In this document: positions 1-14,066 of the stretch, piece by piece
How the letters are laid out: each line of letters opens with the position of its first letter
How positions within the stretch are numbered: position 1 is the first letter of the stretch
Source of the DNA: Adineta vaga
Taxonomy: Eukaryota > Rotifera
Reading direction: 5' to 3'
Assembly: GCA_021613535.1 (NCBI GenBank)
Contig: CP075495.1
Location: 9,920,001 to 9,984,000 of the forward strand
DNA: 64,000 nucleotides
Translations under genes and position numbers: made by a program
Notes under the pieces: model-generated
What the model was told of the DNA's origin: nothing
The model's input: only the letters and a program-made list of their open reading frames with translations
Databases searched by the model: none

Positions 1-2330
1 ATACACACCTCAAACATTAACTACCATTATCACTTCGATTTCTTCTTCTTTATACTACTGTCTTTCTGTTCTTCTTCATCTTTTTTTCTTATACACTTAT
101 AAAGATAATCAGTTGCATATTGAGAATGATGCTACTATAGTATACTGATGTTGTTGTGTGCGTAGATATGTTTATCCACTAAGCACCGCTTCTTTTCCCA
201 ACACGTCATTAACGCCGTTTTCAAGTACGATCGAACGACTGTTATTGTTGTTTTTTTTTCTTCTTTTACGAAGGAAATATGTAGATCAATTACAGATTGT
301 CTATATAATTATTTCGTCACAAAGAGAAACAGAAGTTCATCTCCAAAGTCAACCTTTCTATACTTTAGTTCTTTTTGTACAATGAAAATATTTGATCAAG
401 ACAATAGATTGATATGAAAAGAAAAAAGGACGAATTCTTTCTAATTAACAAGAACCAGTTTGTCAATTGATCGAATCATGTAAATGAGACATGAATCGAT
501 ATTGTTGATGTATACATGCATTTATATACTAGTGGAATAGTAATAGATAGAAGAGAGTAGTGGTAACGAAAAGCCAATTAACAAGAAGGAAAAGACACAC
601 CATCTGGCAGTATCCCGATGATGAGAACAGGAGGATCATGTTATGATGATATATGAGCAAACAACAACTTTTATCATTTCTAAATGCACGAAGATCAAGT
701 GAAGAAAAGAAAGAAAGAATACGTCAAGTCATTATCAACAATGAAAAGGGTCAGAAAAGCATCGTATAGTCTAGAAAATAAGACGTAATTCGAGCTTTCG
801 AACTAGCCGATTGAACACATGTGTTTGCTTGTTCAGTAAGTCGTCTCAAGCATTATACAATATCTACATACCGTAAATGAAGAATGACATATATGATAGT
901 AACAACAATGGATTTTACTAATCGACTCTGACAAGTAGTAGCAGTATTTCCTGTCGTCGTTATAGTTGTACTCTATCCATCTATCATTCAACGCAATGAC
1001 TGTTCATTAGAAGCTCTTTTTTTCCTCTCCTTTTCTTTTTGCTATGTCTTTTTTTATGATGTGCCTATGTGTAAACAAGCAACGATGATCTGTATCTGTC
1101 TTTTTACGTTAGTCGAAGTAGAGAAATATTGGAAGAAAAAGGAAGCTCAACCTTGGTACATATACAAAAGCCAGCAGTTACAGTGCCCAGTAACACATTT
1201 ATATTGATACAATCCTCATGTGTGACATTTTGTCAATTACAACATACTTTACAGTTTAGTACATAAATATATATATATATATATATCGAAGTAGAAGAAA
1301 GTATACAAGGATTCTTTTAATAACTTTGATAATAGACTCATTTTCATAAATTAGAGAAAAACTAATTAAATAGATGGATAACAAATCACATACAGATGGA
1401 GTCAGATCTGATTCTTTTCATCCGAATAAGAAAATTGACACGATTACCTTGAACGTCGTCGATCTATGATTGTATCAATATGATAGAATTAGTCAAATAA
1501 CAGCACGGGTGTCAACATACGATGAAAATCCAAAGTGTCACTGAATATTGAGATACGACAGGACACAATTGTTAAAGAGAGAAAATGATATAACGATAAA
1601 ACTCCGCCCGTTCGGAAAAGAAATAACCAAATCGATGTTTCCACAAGAGAGAGACAGAGCAGTTGCACTCTATCAGCATCAACAAGAAAGAAATATAACA
1701 ACTGCTATTCTTTCTCTTGCTCTCTCTCTCTTTGTTCGTCTTCTTCTCCTTCTAACTAACTAACTAACTAGCAAGCAAACCATCAGCATATGCGTATATA
1801 TCAAAATGAGTCGAAAGATTGATCACTTTGAATACTCAGCATGATGTCTACAACTGATGATCATTATAAATCTAAGTTAGAAATCAAAACAAGAACAACA
1901 GTAATGTTCATCAAATATATTTCTAACATCGAAGAAAAACAATTTACCATTGATGAAGTTTATAATGATGTATCAACAGATTGAATTGCTGATGATTTAC
2001 TCAAAAATTAGTGATGTGCTTGTTTTTTTTTCTTTCTCTTCTAATTGAAACAATCGGATGAAATCATCACATTTTGTTTATTGTTTCAATATCAAGCTTT
2101 ATTGCCTCTATTTATCGACAATTGAAATAAAAGATACTTCTCTTAACATAATCAATATGAATTTTGTCGATAATTTAACAAAGAATACAATCGTTTTTGA
2201 TTATGAATGAATAACAATACCTATTTCTTTGTATTTAACTTATGAGATTGAATAAAAACTGGTAAATTTATTTTTCTTTTGAGATCAATCAATCACAGAT
2301 TTATAACTATATGATAAAAGAAGCAAACTA
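1..2330. other. No recognised gene
   Basis: AT-rich sequence with only short unconvincing open frames that have no splice-compatible neighbours. It holds a TA microsatellite near 1267-1285, CT-rich runs near 1710-1750 and a short TAAC repeat near 1753-1770. It may be 5' flank of a gene outside the window. I see no conserved protein in either strand. Confidence 0.5.
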
Positions 2331-2332
2331 TT

Positions 2333-2943
2333 TTAATCCGGATCAAAAAGACGTTGTGCAACATCATTTACAACCCATTCAATTCCTTCTAAAAGATTTT
2401 GTCCAGTTAATGCTGAACATGGCATCACAGTCCAGTGATGTTTATGTATAGAATCCAATTCTAATAATGTTCGAATTTCTTGTAATGAACATGCACCAAC
2501 AACATCTTGTTTATTTGCAAAGACAAGAAGTGATGAACCCATCAGACGTTCTTCTTTAAGTAAATCATGAAGTTCAGAACGACATTCACCTAGTCGCATT
2601 TTATCAATACTATCAACAACCCAAATAATTGCTTCAGTTGCTTCAAAATAATTACGCCAATAAGATCGAAGTGATTTTTGTCCACCTAAAAATATACACA
2701 AATTCTCTTCTAAAAGTGGCGAGAAAAGTCTTTCTACCTACCCACATCCCAAACATTAAGTACATAGTCTGCATAATTAAATGTTTTTATATTAAATCCA
2801 AGTGTTGGTGCAACAGAATCAATTTCTTCACCATTAATTCTCGATAAAATAGTCGATTTTCCTGCATTATCAAGTCCAACAAGTAATAAACGCATTTCTT
2901 TTTCTTTTCGACGTAATTTTTTTAGAATGCTCAAAAGTACCAT
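2333..2943 (-). CDS. ARL2: ARL2-like small GTPase
   Basis: ADP-ribosylation-factor-like GTPase of the ARL2 type, known in the family to regulate tubulin-folding cofactor D and release of prenylated or myristoylated ciliary cargo. Two exons: 2943-2742 and about 2685-2333, separated by a roughly 55-nt intron whose phase-1 junction rebuilds the switch II glycines (WDVGGQKS). Visible motifs: P-loop GLDNAGKS, switch I region with [19 protein letters not shown] for guanine specificity, and a late CSALTG. The length of about 184 residues is the family norm. ARL2 rather than ARF or ARL3 is favoured by the [17 protein letters not shown] start, the [10 protein letters not shown] stretch and the LELDSI..HHW stretch. 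Start chosen at the ATG giving [10 protein letters not shown]; the paralogue name is from recall of family sequences. Confidence 0.93.
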
Positions 2944-3207
2944 TGTGTTTTCTCTTCGATAATGAATGCAATTGATCTACAGTCATACGTATAATAAATC
3001 AAACGAGAAAAATCAAAGAAAAAAAATGAATTATTATTATTATTTTTACCAAACGAAAAAGAGAGAGAGAGAGAAAGAGGAAGAGAAAGAGAAAGATCCT
3101 TACAAACACACAAATAAAATTTTTTATTGAAAGAAGAGAAAAAAATGAAAACGAGCAAAAGAGATCGAATTGCTGCCAAATATTTTATGGAAGGAAAATA
3201 GAAGCCA

Positions 3208-6318
<3,111 letters not shown>

Positions 6319-6719
6319 TTGTTAAATTGAGGAAATAAAGGAGAGAAAATATCTGCTGAGAAAACAAATACGACAATAACAACACTACCCAAGAATACAC
6401 ACAAAGATCGAACGAAGGAAATGAAGAGAATGTCGACGATGAAAGGAGGTGTTTGTAACGTATGGATGTCGTTTTCTGCGTCTACGAGAAAGACGAGAAC
6501 GAGGAACAACAACACATATACGAGTATAACTCCTTCATGCATCTTTGCTTTGGCCTCCTTTTTTTGTATTCCTATAAGTTCTTTTTTTTTCTATTCTTGT
6601 TCTCTTCCTCTTTTTCTTCTTCTTCTCCTCCTTTTTTCTCTTTTAGCCTGATAGATTTGAAGGCATGAGTAGGACTAAGGCAAAGGAAAATCGAGACAAA
6701 ACAAGCCATTAGAACTCAC

Positions 6720-7074
6720 ACGAGTCGTCTGATATTTTTCTTTCAGTATTAGAATCATTGTTTCCGATGAAGGATGATGTCATTTGATTTGGTAGTAATT
6801 GAATAAATTTTTTATCAAGAATTTGAACGGAAGAACGTCGTCGAGTACGATGCTGATCTTCTCTTGCATATCCGGGAGTATTTGGAGTAGAAAATGATTG
6901 TGTTGAATTCTGTTGTTCGGGTATACTATGAAGTTCTCCTTGTTGTTTGAGATGTTCTGCATTATTTTCATCATTCGTCAGTGGACAAAATTTTATTGGT
7001 AACTGGTTATTAGCATTTTGTGAACGTTGTTGTTCATGATGCGAATGAGTGGAGAATATACGTTTCAACGACAT
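6720..7074 (-). CDS. AHCYL1: Alternative first coding exon 1b of AHCYL
   Basis: Open frame starting at an ATG (MSLKRIFSTHSHHEQ) and ending at a good donor (T^GTGAGTT) in phase 1 after 118 codons, the same phase as exon 1a and the phase the common acceptor at about 5953 requires. It carries RTRRRSSVQILDKKF, which parallels RRPSVQFIDKSLIRR in exon 1a. I infer an alternative N-terminus of the same gene, comparable with the N-terminal splice variants known for long-IRBIT. There is no acceptor obviously serving it, consistent with its own promoter. Confidence 0.7.
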
Positions 7075-7522
7075 GTATGTGTCGATAAAGTTTTGATATT
7101 AATGTCAATAAAAAAAAGTCAAAGAAGTAAAATGCATTATTTGCAAAAGCAAATATTCTTTTACATAACAGTCGCAAGAATACAAACAAAACTCTCTCTC
7201 TGTCTCTCATTCCTTCGATTATAATACATTGCTTTTTTGCATCATTACAAACAGATGGAAGAACCAACGACAACAACAATAATAACTACAACAAACATGA
7301 TTTCGATTTTCTTCTACTAATGCGCAATATCCATTTATGTCTTCAGTAATACATTCATTTGAAGAAAAAAAAGTTTCCCACGTTGTCAACGTGTAGACAG
7401 ACAAGCAAGGCGGTAATTTTATTTCTCGTGACATTATGGTAAAACGTCAAATGAGATAATCAAAATTAAATTCAAAAAACTGATTGATTGATTGGGTAAC
7501 TAATGTTAATTTGATTACTTAC

Positions 7523-7757
7523 ATATAAGCTCAGGAATAACCATCGGTTGATCAACATTTGAAAAACGTCTTTCAATTATATTCGAATTCGTTCGTGATC
7601 GATAGTTATATGCAGTAGGTGCTTGTACGGTTAATTGATGCTGTTTAATCTGTTTGGTTAAAGGATGGTATGTTGTTGTTACATCCGTTTTATCATTATT
7701 AACTAATGAAGTCGAATAGATGCCTGGTTCAACTTTCGTCAAAACGATTTTTTCCAT
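7523..7757 (-). CDS. AHCYL1: Alternative first coding exon 1c of AHCYL
   Basis: Begins with ATG (MEKIVLTKVEPGIYSTS) and ends at T^GTAAGTAA in phase 1 after 78 codons, exactly the coding length of exon 1a. Contains SRTNSNIIERRFSNVDQP, again basic residues with two serines around an isoleucine/phenylalanine core, weakly resembling exons 1a and 1b. Same logic as 1b: it can join the common acceptor in frame. Inference, not proven by transcripts. Confidence 0.6.
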
Positions 7758-8776
7758 GGTATGTAATTATAAGGAAACGAAATCAGATTCAAACCATATA
7801 CCAATACGAAGAATAATCTGATCGTAAAATAACACTCATCATACAAACATTGGAATGAATGACATTCAACAATAGCAATGTGCATTACTTCAACCATTTT
7901 TCTCGCTTATTTTTTTATCTTTCATCATTCCAAGCGCACTAGTCTAATACCTGCTATGGTATTACATATCTTGCTCTTTTTCTCTGCCTTTTGATTTCAA
8001 TCATGGGTAGGAGAAAAGAATTATGATGATTTATGATCCATCCAACAATAAGAGAGCAATAGGGAGAAGAAAATGCAAGCGAGAATTTTTTTACATTTAT
8101 AAAATACCATCTGTTATTTTATTTCTATTTTTATGGTTTACTTACTGCCTTCGGACAAGACGGAACTTTGAGAATATGAATACTGTCGTCGAGTTGTGGG
8201 ATCAAGACATATACGATGCTAGAAAAGAAAAATAATCAAAATAAGATGAAGAATTTTTTCGAAATTAGTGTTCATCGAAAAATAAATCAATAATAATAAT
8301 AATACGAGAAGACAACAAACGATTGTATTGATTTATCTTTATGACCAAAACAAAATTTTAATGGATTTTGATCAGAGAGTAAATGGCATCTGAAGAACTC
8401 TTAACGTTAAGTTAATTTGAAAAAAATTTAGACTTTATATAAACATAATGGTTTTCTGAGGTTTCCGATTTTCAAGAAGCACTCCAAAGTTAAAGTGTAT
8501 ACTTTTGCAGAATACCATTCATTTATGCGCTCATTATTTGTATATACAACTGATTTTTTTACATAGAGTTTTGGAAAAGTTTAAGGGCAAAATTTTCGTC
8601 TTAGGCAGTAAATAAATAGCCTTGATAAGGTCAACAAGAACGCGTATAGTCACGTATCTGCGAAATGTGACTAAGGGAGTATGGAGAAACTATTTTTCAG
8701 CATATTATACATTTAATAACATTATTTGTATAAAAGATTCAAAACTCGTCATCTGAAATAGTATAAGTAACATCGG
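7758..8776. other. Intergenic or intronic, no gene seen
   Basis: AT-rich sequence between AHCYL exon 1c and a set of candidate short exons. The small plus-strand open frame near 8023-8235 is of low complexity and shows no family. If exon 1d belongs to AHCYL this lies inside its first intron. Confidence 0.4.
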
Positions 8777-9340
8777 TTATGATAGCTGTAAATCAACGGC
8801 GATATTTTCATCTAAACGATTACAAATGATTTCTAAGACTTCTTTTTCATTATAAACATTCATTATCTAGAAAAACAAATATAAATTCAAACATCTCATA
8901 TGACGCCGAAAGATTATTTTCTACATCAGTCGAGTTCTACAATTTAATTTCATAGAAATATACTTTTTCTCAAATTACTTAAAGTGAATCATCAACCTTT
9001 GATAAAACATGACAATGTTCTGATCTTATTTCTCCCAGAAAAAGTCCTTTCTTCACATCCTGTCATAAAAAATAACGACTTTAAATTCATTCAAATCACA
9101 CTCGAATAATCGTATTACATTCCTTTTTTTTCTCCTGCAAAACTGTTCTTATCAATTGAAATTCTACATCAAATAATCATTATTAAAAAATGATTACTTG
9201 TCTAGTTGGTAAATATTTAAATGAAATCCAATTCTGAATATATTCAAGTACAAAATCTTATCAAATAACTTCTATATTTACTTTTCTTATACTCAATATC
9301 AATCAATTCATACACGAATCTGACAAGCAAATTATTGTCT
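8777..9340 (-). pseudogene. Short exon-like segments of an unidentified gene (possibly broken)
   Basis: Reading the minus strand, several segments are flanked by AG and GT. Two terminal ones are mutually in frame: a 63-nt segment (about 9060-8998, DVKKGLFLGEIRSEH...) and a last segment (about 8866-8777) with VYNEKEVLEIICNRLDEN, ending in a stop. Three upstream segments (FVYELIDIEYKK, IGFHLNIYQLD, ISIDKNSFAGEKKG) also chain in frame with each other, but I could not join them to the terminal pair without a stop codon. This may be a frameshifted relic, or I may have missed a splice site. The product is not recognised. Confidence 0.25.
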
Positions 9341-10083
9341 TTCATAGAAATGACATATATGTATTCTAATCATATTTTATATTCATCTTCTTTAATCTAA
9401 TATAATTATCTCCGTTATCTTCTCCTTTCGTCATATAACATGAAGAAGAAAGAAAACTCTCAAAATGACGAACACACATATTGATTATGTCTTCGTTCAT
9501 ATCTCGTTTTTCCGGTTATTTTCGTTGACGAACGTCAACTATGAATCAATATGCGTCACAATTTATAACAATTGCAAAATAACATCTGACACTTGCATGA
9601 ATGCATATGTTCTAGTCATTTCTTCTCTTTCTTCACATTCGATTACATTACGCTCTACTAGGAGTATTAAAATGATTGGATGGATATACAGAAAAATAAA
9701 TTGTAAAAAACGAGAAGAAATTGATGTCTGCAAATAAAAAAAATGAAGAAAACGATTCGTTCGAATAGAAAGAACAATATCAGAATAATCGCTGAAATAT
9801 ACGGAATATAAAGAAACAGAAAGAGCGTTTAAAAACCGACGTAACTATTATTATGCGAATATAATCATAATTGTCAGAAAAAAAGAGAAATTTTATGAGC
9901 AGAACGTTCTTTGTTCGAGTTCATCCTTACGCACGCATACTTTTTTAAAAGACAAGACTAACGAAATGACTAAAAAAAACATCGCCATCATTATCATAAA
10001 AACCCTACTGCGTATTCTTTTCTTCTAGAAAGGACATAATTTGAAGGTGAAATAGAATTGAAAGAAAAACATTATCAATGCAC

Positions 10084-10360
10084 CCACCGGTTGTCGAATA
10101 GTTTCAGTATTGGGAGTTGTTGCGTTTATTGTTAAATCATTTTCTGATGTTTCAGATTGCATTGGATTAGGCGCATCTCGACCATCAAGACTTAACACTG
10201 GTAGAATACCATGAGATTTATTTTGAGGAAGAGGCGCGATTTGTGAAACACTTGGGACATTGTAAAGAATTTTGTTTTCGTTGGATTTATTGATTGGTGG
10301 TGGTGGATTATTTTTCGCTGCTTTTCGCGAAGCCTTACTTGATTTTTTGAATCCAAACAT
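10084..10360 (-). CDS. Candidate first coding exon 1d (possibly of AHCYL)
   Basis: ATG (MFGFKKSSKASRKAAKNN) followed by a PPPP run and a Ser/Thr/Asn-rich stretch, ending at G^GTGCATT in phase 1 after 92 codons, the phase shared by AHCYL exons 1a-1c. It could be a fourth alternative N-terminus, 4 kb upstream of the core. It lacks the RRxS-type repeat of the other three, so membership is less certain; it may instead start the unidentified gene at 8.8-9.3 kb. The frame stays open a little upstream of the ATG. Confidence 0.4.
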
Positions 10361-11189
10361 TTCTTTTTGTTGATGTTCAATAATACTCAAGAATATTTCT
10401 ACAATATTACTAATAGGAAGATGGATCGACTCGACATAGCTTGATTCGTCTGATCATCATCAGTACAATCTCATACATGCCTCTCTCACACACATACATA
10501 CAAACGTACAGCATAGGCACGCGCGTCCGTTATGTCAACTCCTCTCTTTTTCTTTTTTTCTCTCTGCTTTAGGTTTAGTACTGCTTGCTTGGCATGTATC
10601 AAACAACGAGCGGTCGTTCGCTCGATGACGACGGAAGAGAGAGAAAAAAAAAGAAATAGAGTGCAATAGGATAGAGTGAGAGAAATGGCGAAAAAATGCT
10701 TACATGAGGTCGCGTAATAACTATGGGGAAGAGAAAAAGACAGAACGCGCATACAGAACAACTGTTAGCGTCAAAGGCAACTGAGCTAAAATGGACCAAA
10801 CAAAATAACTCAAATAAAATCTTATTCTTTTATCATTGATCAATTTTGATATGTTCTTACAAATTTACGATTTTTCTTCTTCTTCTTCTTTCTTTTTTTG
10901 ACATAAATTTTTGCTTCTATTACTTTCGAAAATGATTCGAAAAGAAAACAGTTGTACATGTAAAATTTAACGTATAAAAATACACAAAACTGTCATGTGT
11001 ATACAGCTGATAAGGAAATCTTTAAACACGAACATACGCCCATCTGTTCTTTCTACGTGTCGAAGAAATATTACATTTAGAATAAACGAACGCAAGACAC
11101 CTGATGAAATAACTTCACGTTTTAAAACGTAATATACAACGTGATAAAATCAAAGGAAATGATGAGTCAATAAAAACATGATATCTTAC

Positions 11190-11453
11190 TTCAGTTGTTG
11201 TTGCCGCTCCTATTGTTGTTGTTGTTGTTGTTGATGTCGTTGCCGTTTGTTTCGCTGCTGTTTTTCTTCCAGATAAAGATTTAATTGAATGTCTAGTCGG
11301 TGCTCGTCGTCGTATACTTGCTTGATGATCATCGTTCGTTTCATCGTCTAGAAATATATCATCATCACCAACTTCATTTGTCGCTTTTGCTGATTGCCGT
11401 TTAGAAACTAGTCGTTGAGATTCTTCGACAGACTCGTTACGTAGACGGTTCAT
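11190..11453 (-). CDS. Candidate first exon of unidentified gene, Thr-rich
   Basis: Open frame from ATG (MNRLRNESVEESQRLV) with an acidic patch (DDDIFLDDETNDD), a basic patch (SIRRRAPTRHSIKSLSGRK) and a run of threonines, ending at A^GTAAGA in phase 0 after 88 codons. The phase does not fit the AHCYL common acceptor, so I do not assign it there, although the basic patch loosely recalls the AHCYL first exons. No partner exon was found. The product is not recognised and is probably largely disordered. Confidence 0.4.
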
Positions 11454-12258
11454 ACTATTATTTAGAAAAGAAAAGAGTAATATTGAAATAACAGTTATTA
11501 GAAAAATATAACCACATTGTTTTTACTATATAAATTATCTCTCTATATAATATTTCTCTCAGACAAATAAGACTAAAATTGTTAACAGTTGGCAGACTTA
11601 CAATTTTTTTCTACAAAAAAAAAGTGATGAACATTTATTCTATCAGTAGCGCACAGGAAGAAAAACTAACCATAAAAAAGATTTCTTTGTGCATTGTAAC
11701 GGAAATAGCAGTTTTTAAAACCTAAACAACTGGAAAAAATGATACTTACATAAATACGATCAAAGATAATCAATGCTATTGATCGATAGCTAATTGTGTC
11801 TCAAATACAATTCAGAATAAAGCATAGATTTCTATCACTATTTTCAAAAATTTTCATGGAAGTTAAATTACCTGAAAATGTCTCTCGAACTTGGTATCTT
11901 TACTGTCATATAAAGCAATCAGAAGAGTTAGATTGCTCATAAGTATTCAGGAGAAAACGTGAGCAATAGATGAAACCTATTTAAAAAAAACGAATCTAAC
12001 TGATTAATCATGCAATATAAGTAAGGAAAACATCAAATAGCGATAGCAAAAAGCATTGGTTTAATCATGGTGTTGTTCTTTCGGGTAGATTTATTAGAAT
12101 GAGGAATATTCTTTTCTTGATCTTTTTTTGTTTACATGTGGTCTCATTGAAAATCTACCAATAATGTATCATAGGGATATATAGTTTGTAGGAAAAAAAA
12201 CGCAAGCTCTGTCGATCAAAGTCACGAGCATTAATGATGTCTCATTCATTTTCTTTTA

Positions 12259-12964
12259 TCAGGGAGCCGATGATGCCAATGAGATGAGTCCATTCTTAAT
12301 GAGACTCATTTCATCTTCGTCCAATATGCCTAGAAGAATCATAAGAGAAGGTTTTATCTATCATGAATTTTTCTTCTTCGTTTTTTTTATTTATCACTCT
12401 CATGAGAAATCAATCAATTTGTTTACCTCGTTGATTACAATCACGAAAAAAGGTTACTGCAGCTTCTTTGACAATTCGACTTTGTGTATTTGTACCATTT
12501 TCATTGTTGTTCACATTCATCATTTCGTCAACTTGAACTATTATTTGTTTTAGAAAAAAAAGAACAATATTATCATCATCTTCTTTTTCTCTCTATCATC
12601 ATCTTACTTTCATGTAATGTTGCATTTATATAGGATGTTTTAAGACTTCGGTTTCTATTATCTAGATGAGAAAGAAACAAAACAAGAAAAGGACTGAGGT
12701 AATCAGATATTCTTTCCGTTTCAAAGATTACCTAGCGAAAAGCTTCGAGCGACAAGTAATTGCGCAGTTGTTCGTTTAGCACGATCGTTTTTTATCATAG
12801 AGAATAAACGAGAATGCGTATCCTGAAATCAGAATAAGAATCATATTTTTAGACATTTACTTTCAAGACATTCAAGGATCTTGTTCAAGGATAAAATAAC
12901 TACATTTATCACTTTCTGATCCAAGAACTACATAAAAACGTCTTCTTTGTTGATACGAATTCAT
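12259..12964 (-). CDS. Small multi-exon gene, unknown product
   Basis: Five coding segments can be joined in frame on the minus strand: MNSYQQRRRFY (from 12964; this first join is the weakest), a segment at about 12821-12732 (DTHSRLFSMIKNDRAKRTT...LLVARSFSL), about 12662-12613 (NRNRSLKTSYINATLHE), about 12543-12441 (IQVDEMMNVNNNENG...VKEAAVTFFRDCNQR) and a last segment ending SLASSAP and stop at 12259. Splice sites are ordinary (for example TTTCAG, TTCTAG; GTAATC, GTAAGA, GTAAAC). It encodes roughly 125 residues, mostly helical-looking, without signal peptide or membrane segment. I do not recognise the family. It sits between the GSAP-like gene and the 11.4-kb exon, same strand. Confidence 0.45.
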
Positions 12965-14066
12965 CAATCATCATCGATGTCTAATGGTGTGAAGGAGATT
13001 TAGCAAAGAAAAATAATTAATAAAATGACTTTCATCAATTAGATTTCATTTGAAACTATCGTTAGTGTCGTTGTTTTTACTCGTTTATTGCATGACAATG
13101 AAGGTAGGAATATAATGAATTAATATCAATAAGTCAGCGGTACGATTAATAGGCGAATGTTTTCTAATAGATTTCCGCTATTTATTCGTAAAAGTAAAAC
13201 ATAGAAAACCGCTTGTTTAATCTATTAATTTTAAGATACTTTCTAGAAATCATACTTTTTCGCGTTTTAAATCAATCCGATGGAAGTTCTATATTATAAT
13301 TAGACAATTAGTTCATTAAAGATAGAAATTCTAGTAAATGAATGAGCAGAGAGTAAATAGTATAGAATCATATCTATGAAGAATTTCTATTTCTCTTTTT
13401 TGTTATTTTTCTCATTGTTTCGAACTAATTATATCTGAAGTATCTAAATAAAATAGAAATTGTTCATATTATAAGAATTATTTTACTCATTATATACACT
13501 CGATATGAGATTTTCAAGTATATTACAACTAAGTATGGAACCATCTTCGAATATTGTTCTTTTTGCGTTACTTCCGATTTTTATTATCATTGCTTGAACA
13601 ATATTTTTTGTTCTAGTAGGTCGATTTTTTCATAATGTAGATTGAATTTCTATTTGTCGTCAACAAGATTTTCTTTTCATTACATTACGTGTGTTTGTCA
13701 AGTGCGTTTTAGTTTCAAAAAGCTCTTTGAATAAGTATAAATAAACTATGATGTCTTTTCTTTTTCTTTATGCATCATATCTATTGTTTAGGATATGAAT
13801 GAAATCTATCTAATTTATCTCTGCTAGGAATATGAATATAACTTCGGATGTTGAACTTATATTTAGAAGAACATTATTCAAGCATAAATCATCAAATTAT
13901 ATATTAATAAATTGAATTCAATGAGTTCTTAGAACATTCTATTAGGTACTTCATCTATCTAATTAGATATTGTTGAAAGAGAGAATTTTTCTTACTGAAT
14001 TCGTATTTGGTAACATTAGAATAAGCTGTTCTTTCATTGCATAAGATTTCGAATCATTATCTAATT
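12965..14066. other. Intergenic, no gene seen
   Basis: Very AT-rich spacer between the GSAP-like stop codon and the small unknown gene. I found no splice-consistent open frames and no recognisable protein on either strand. Confidence 0.45.

Noticed and set aside
11190-11453. Fifth AHCYL first exon candidate
   Set aside because: Its only good donor is phase 0, incompatible with the AHCYL acceptor; kept as a separate unknown exon.
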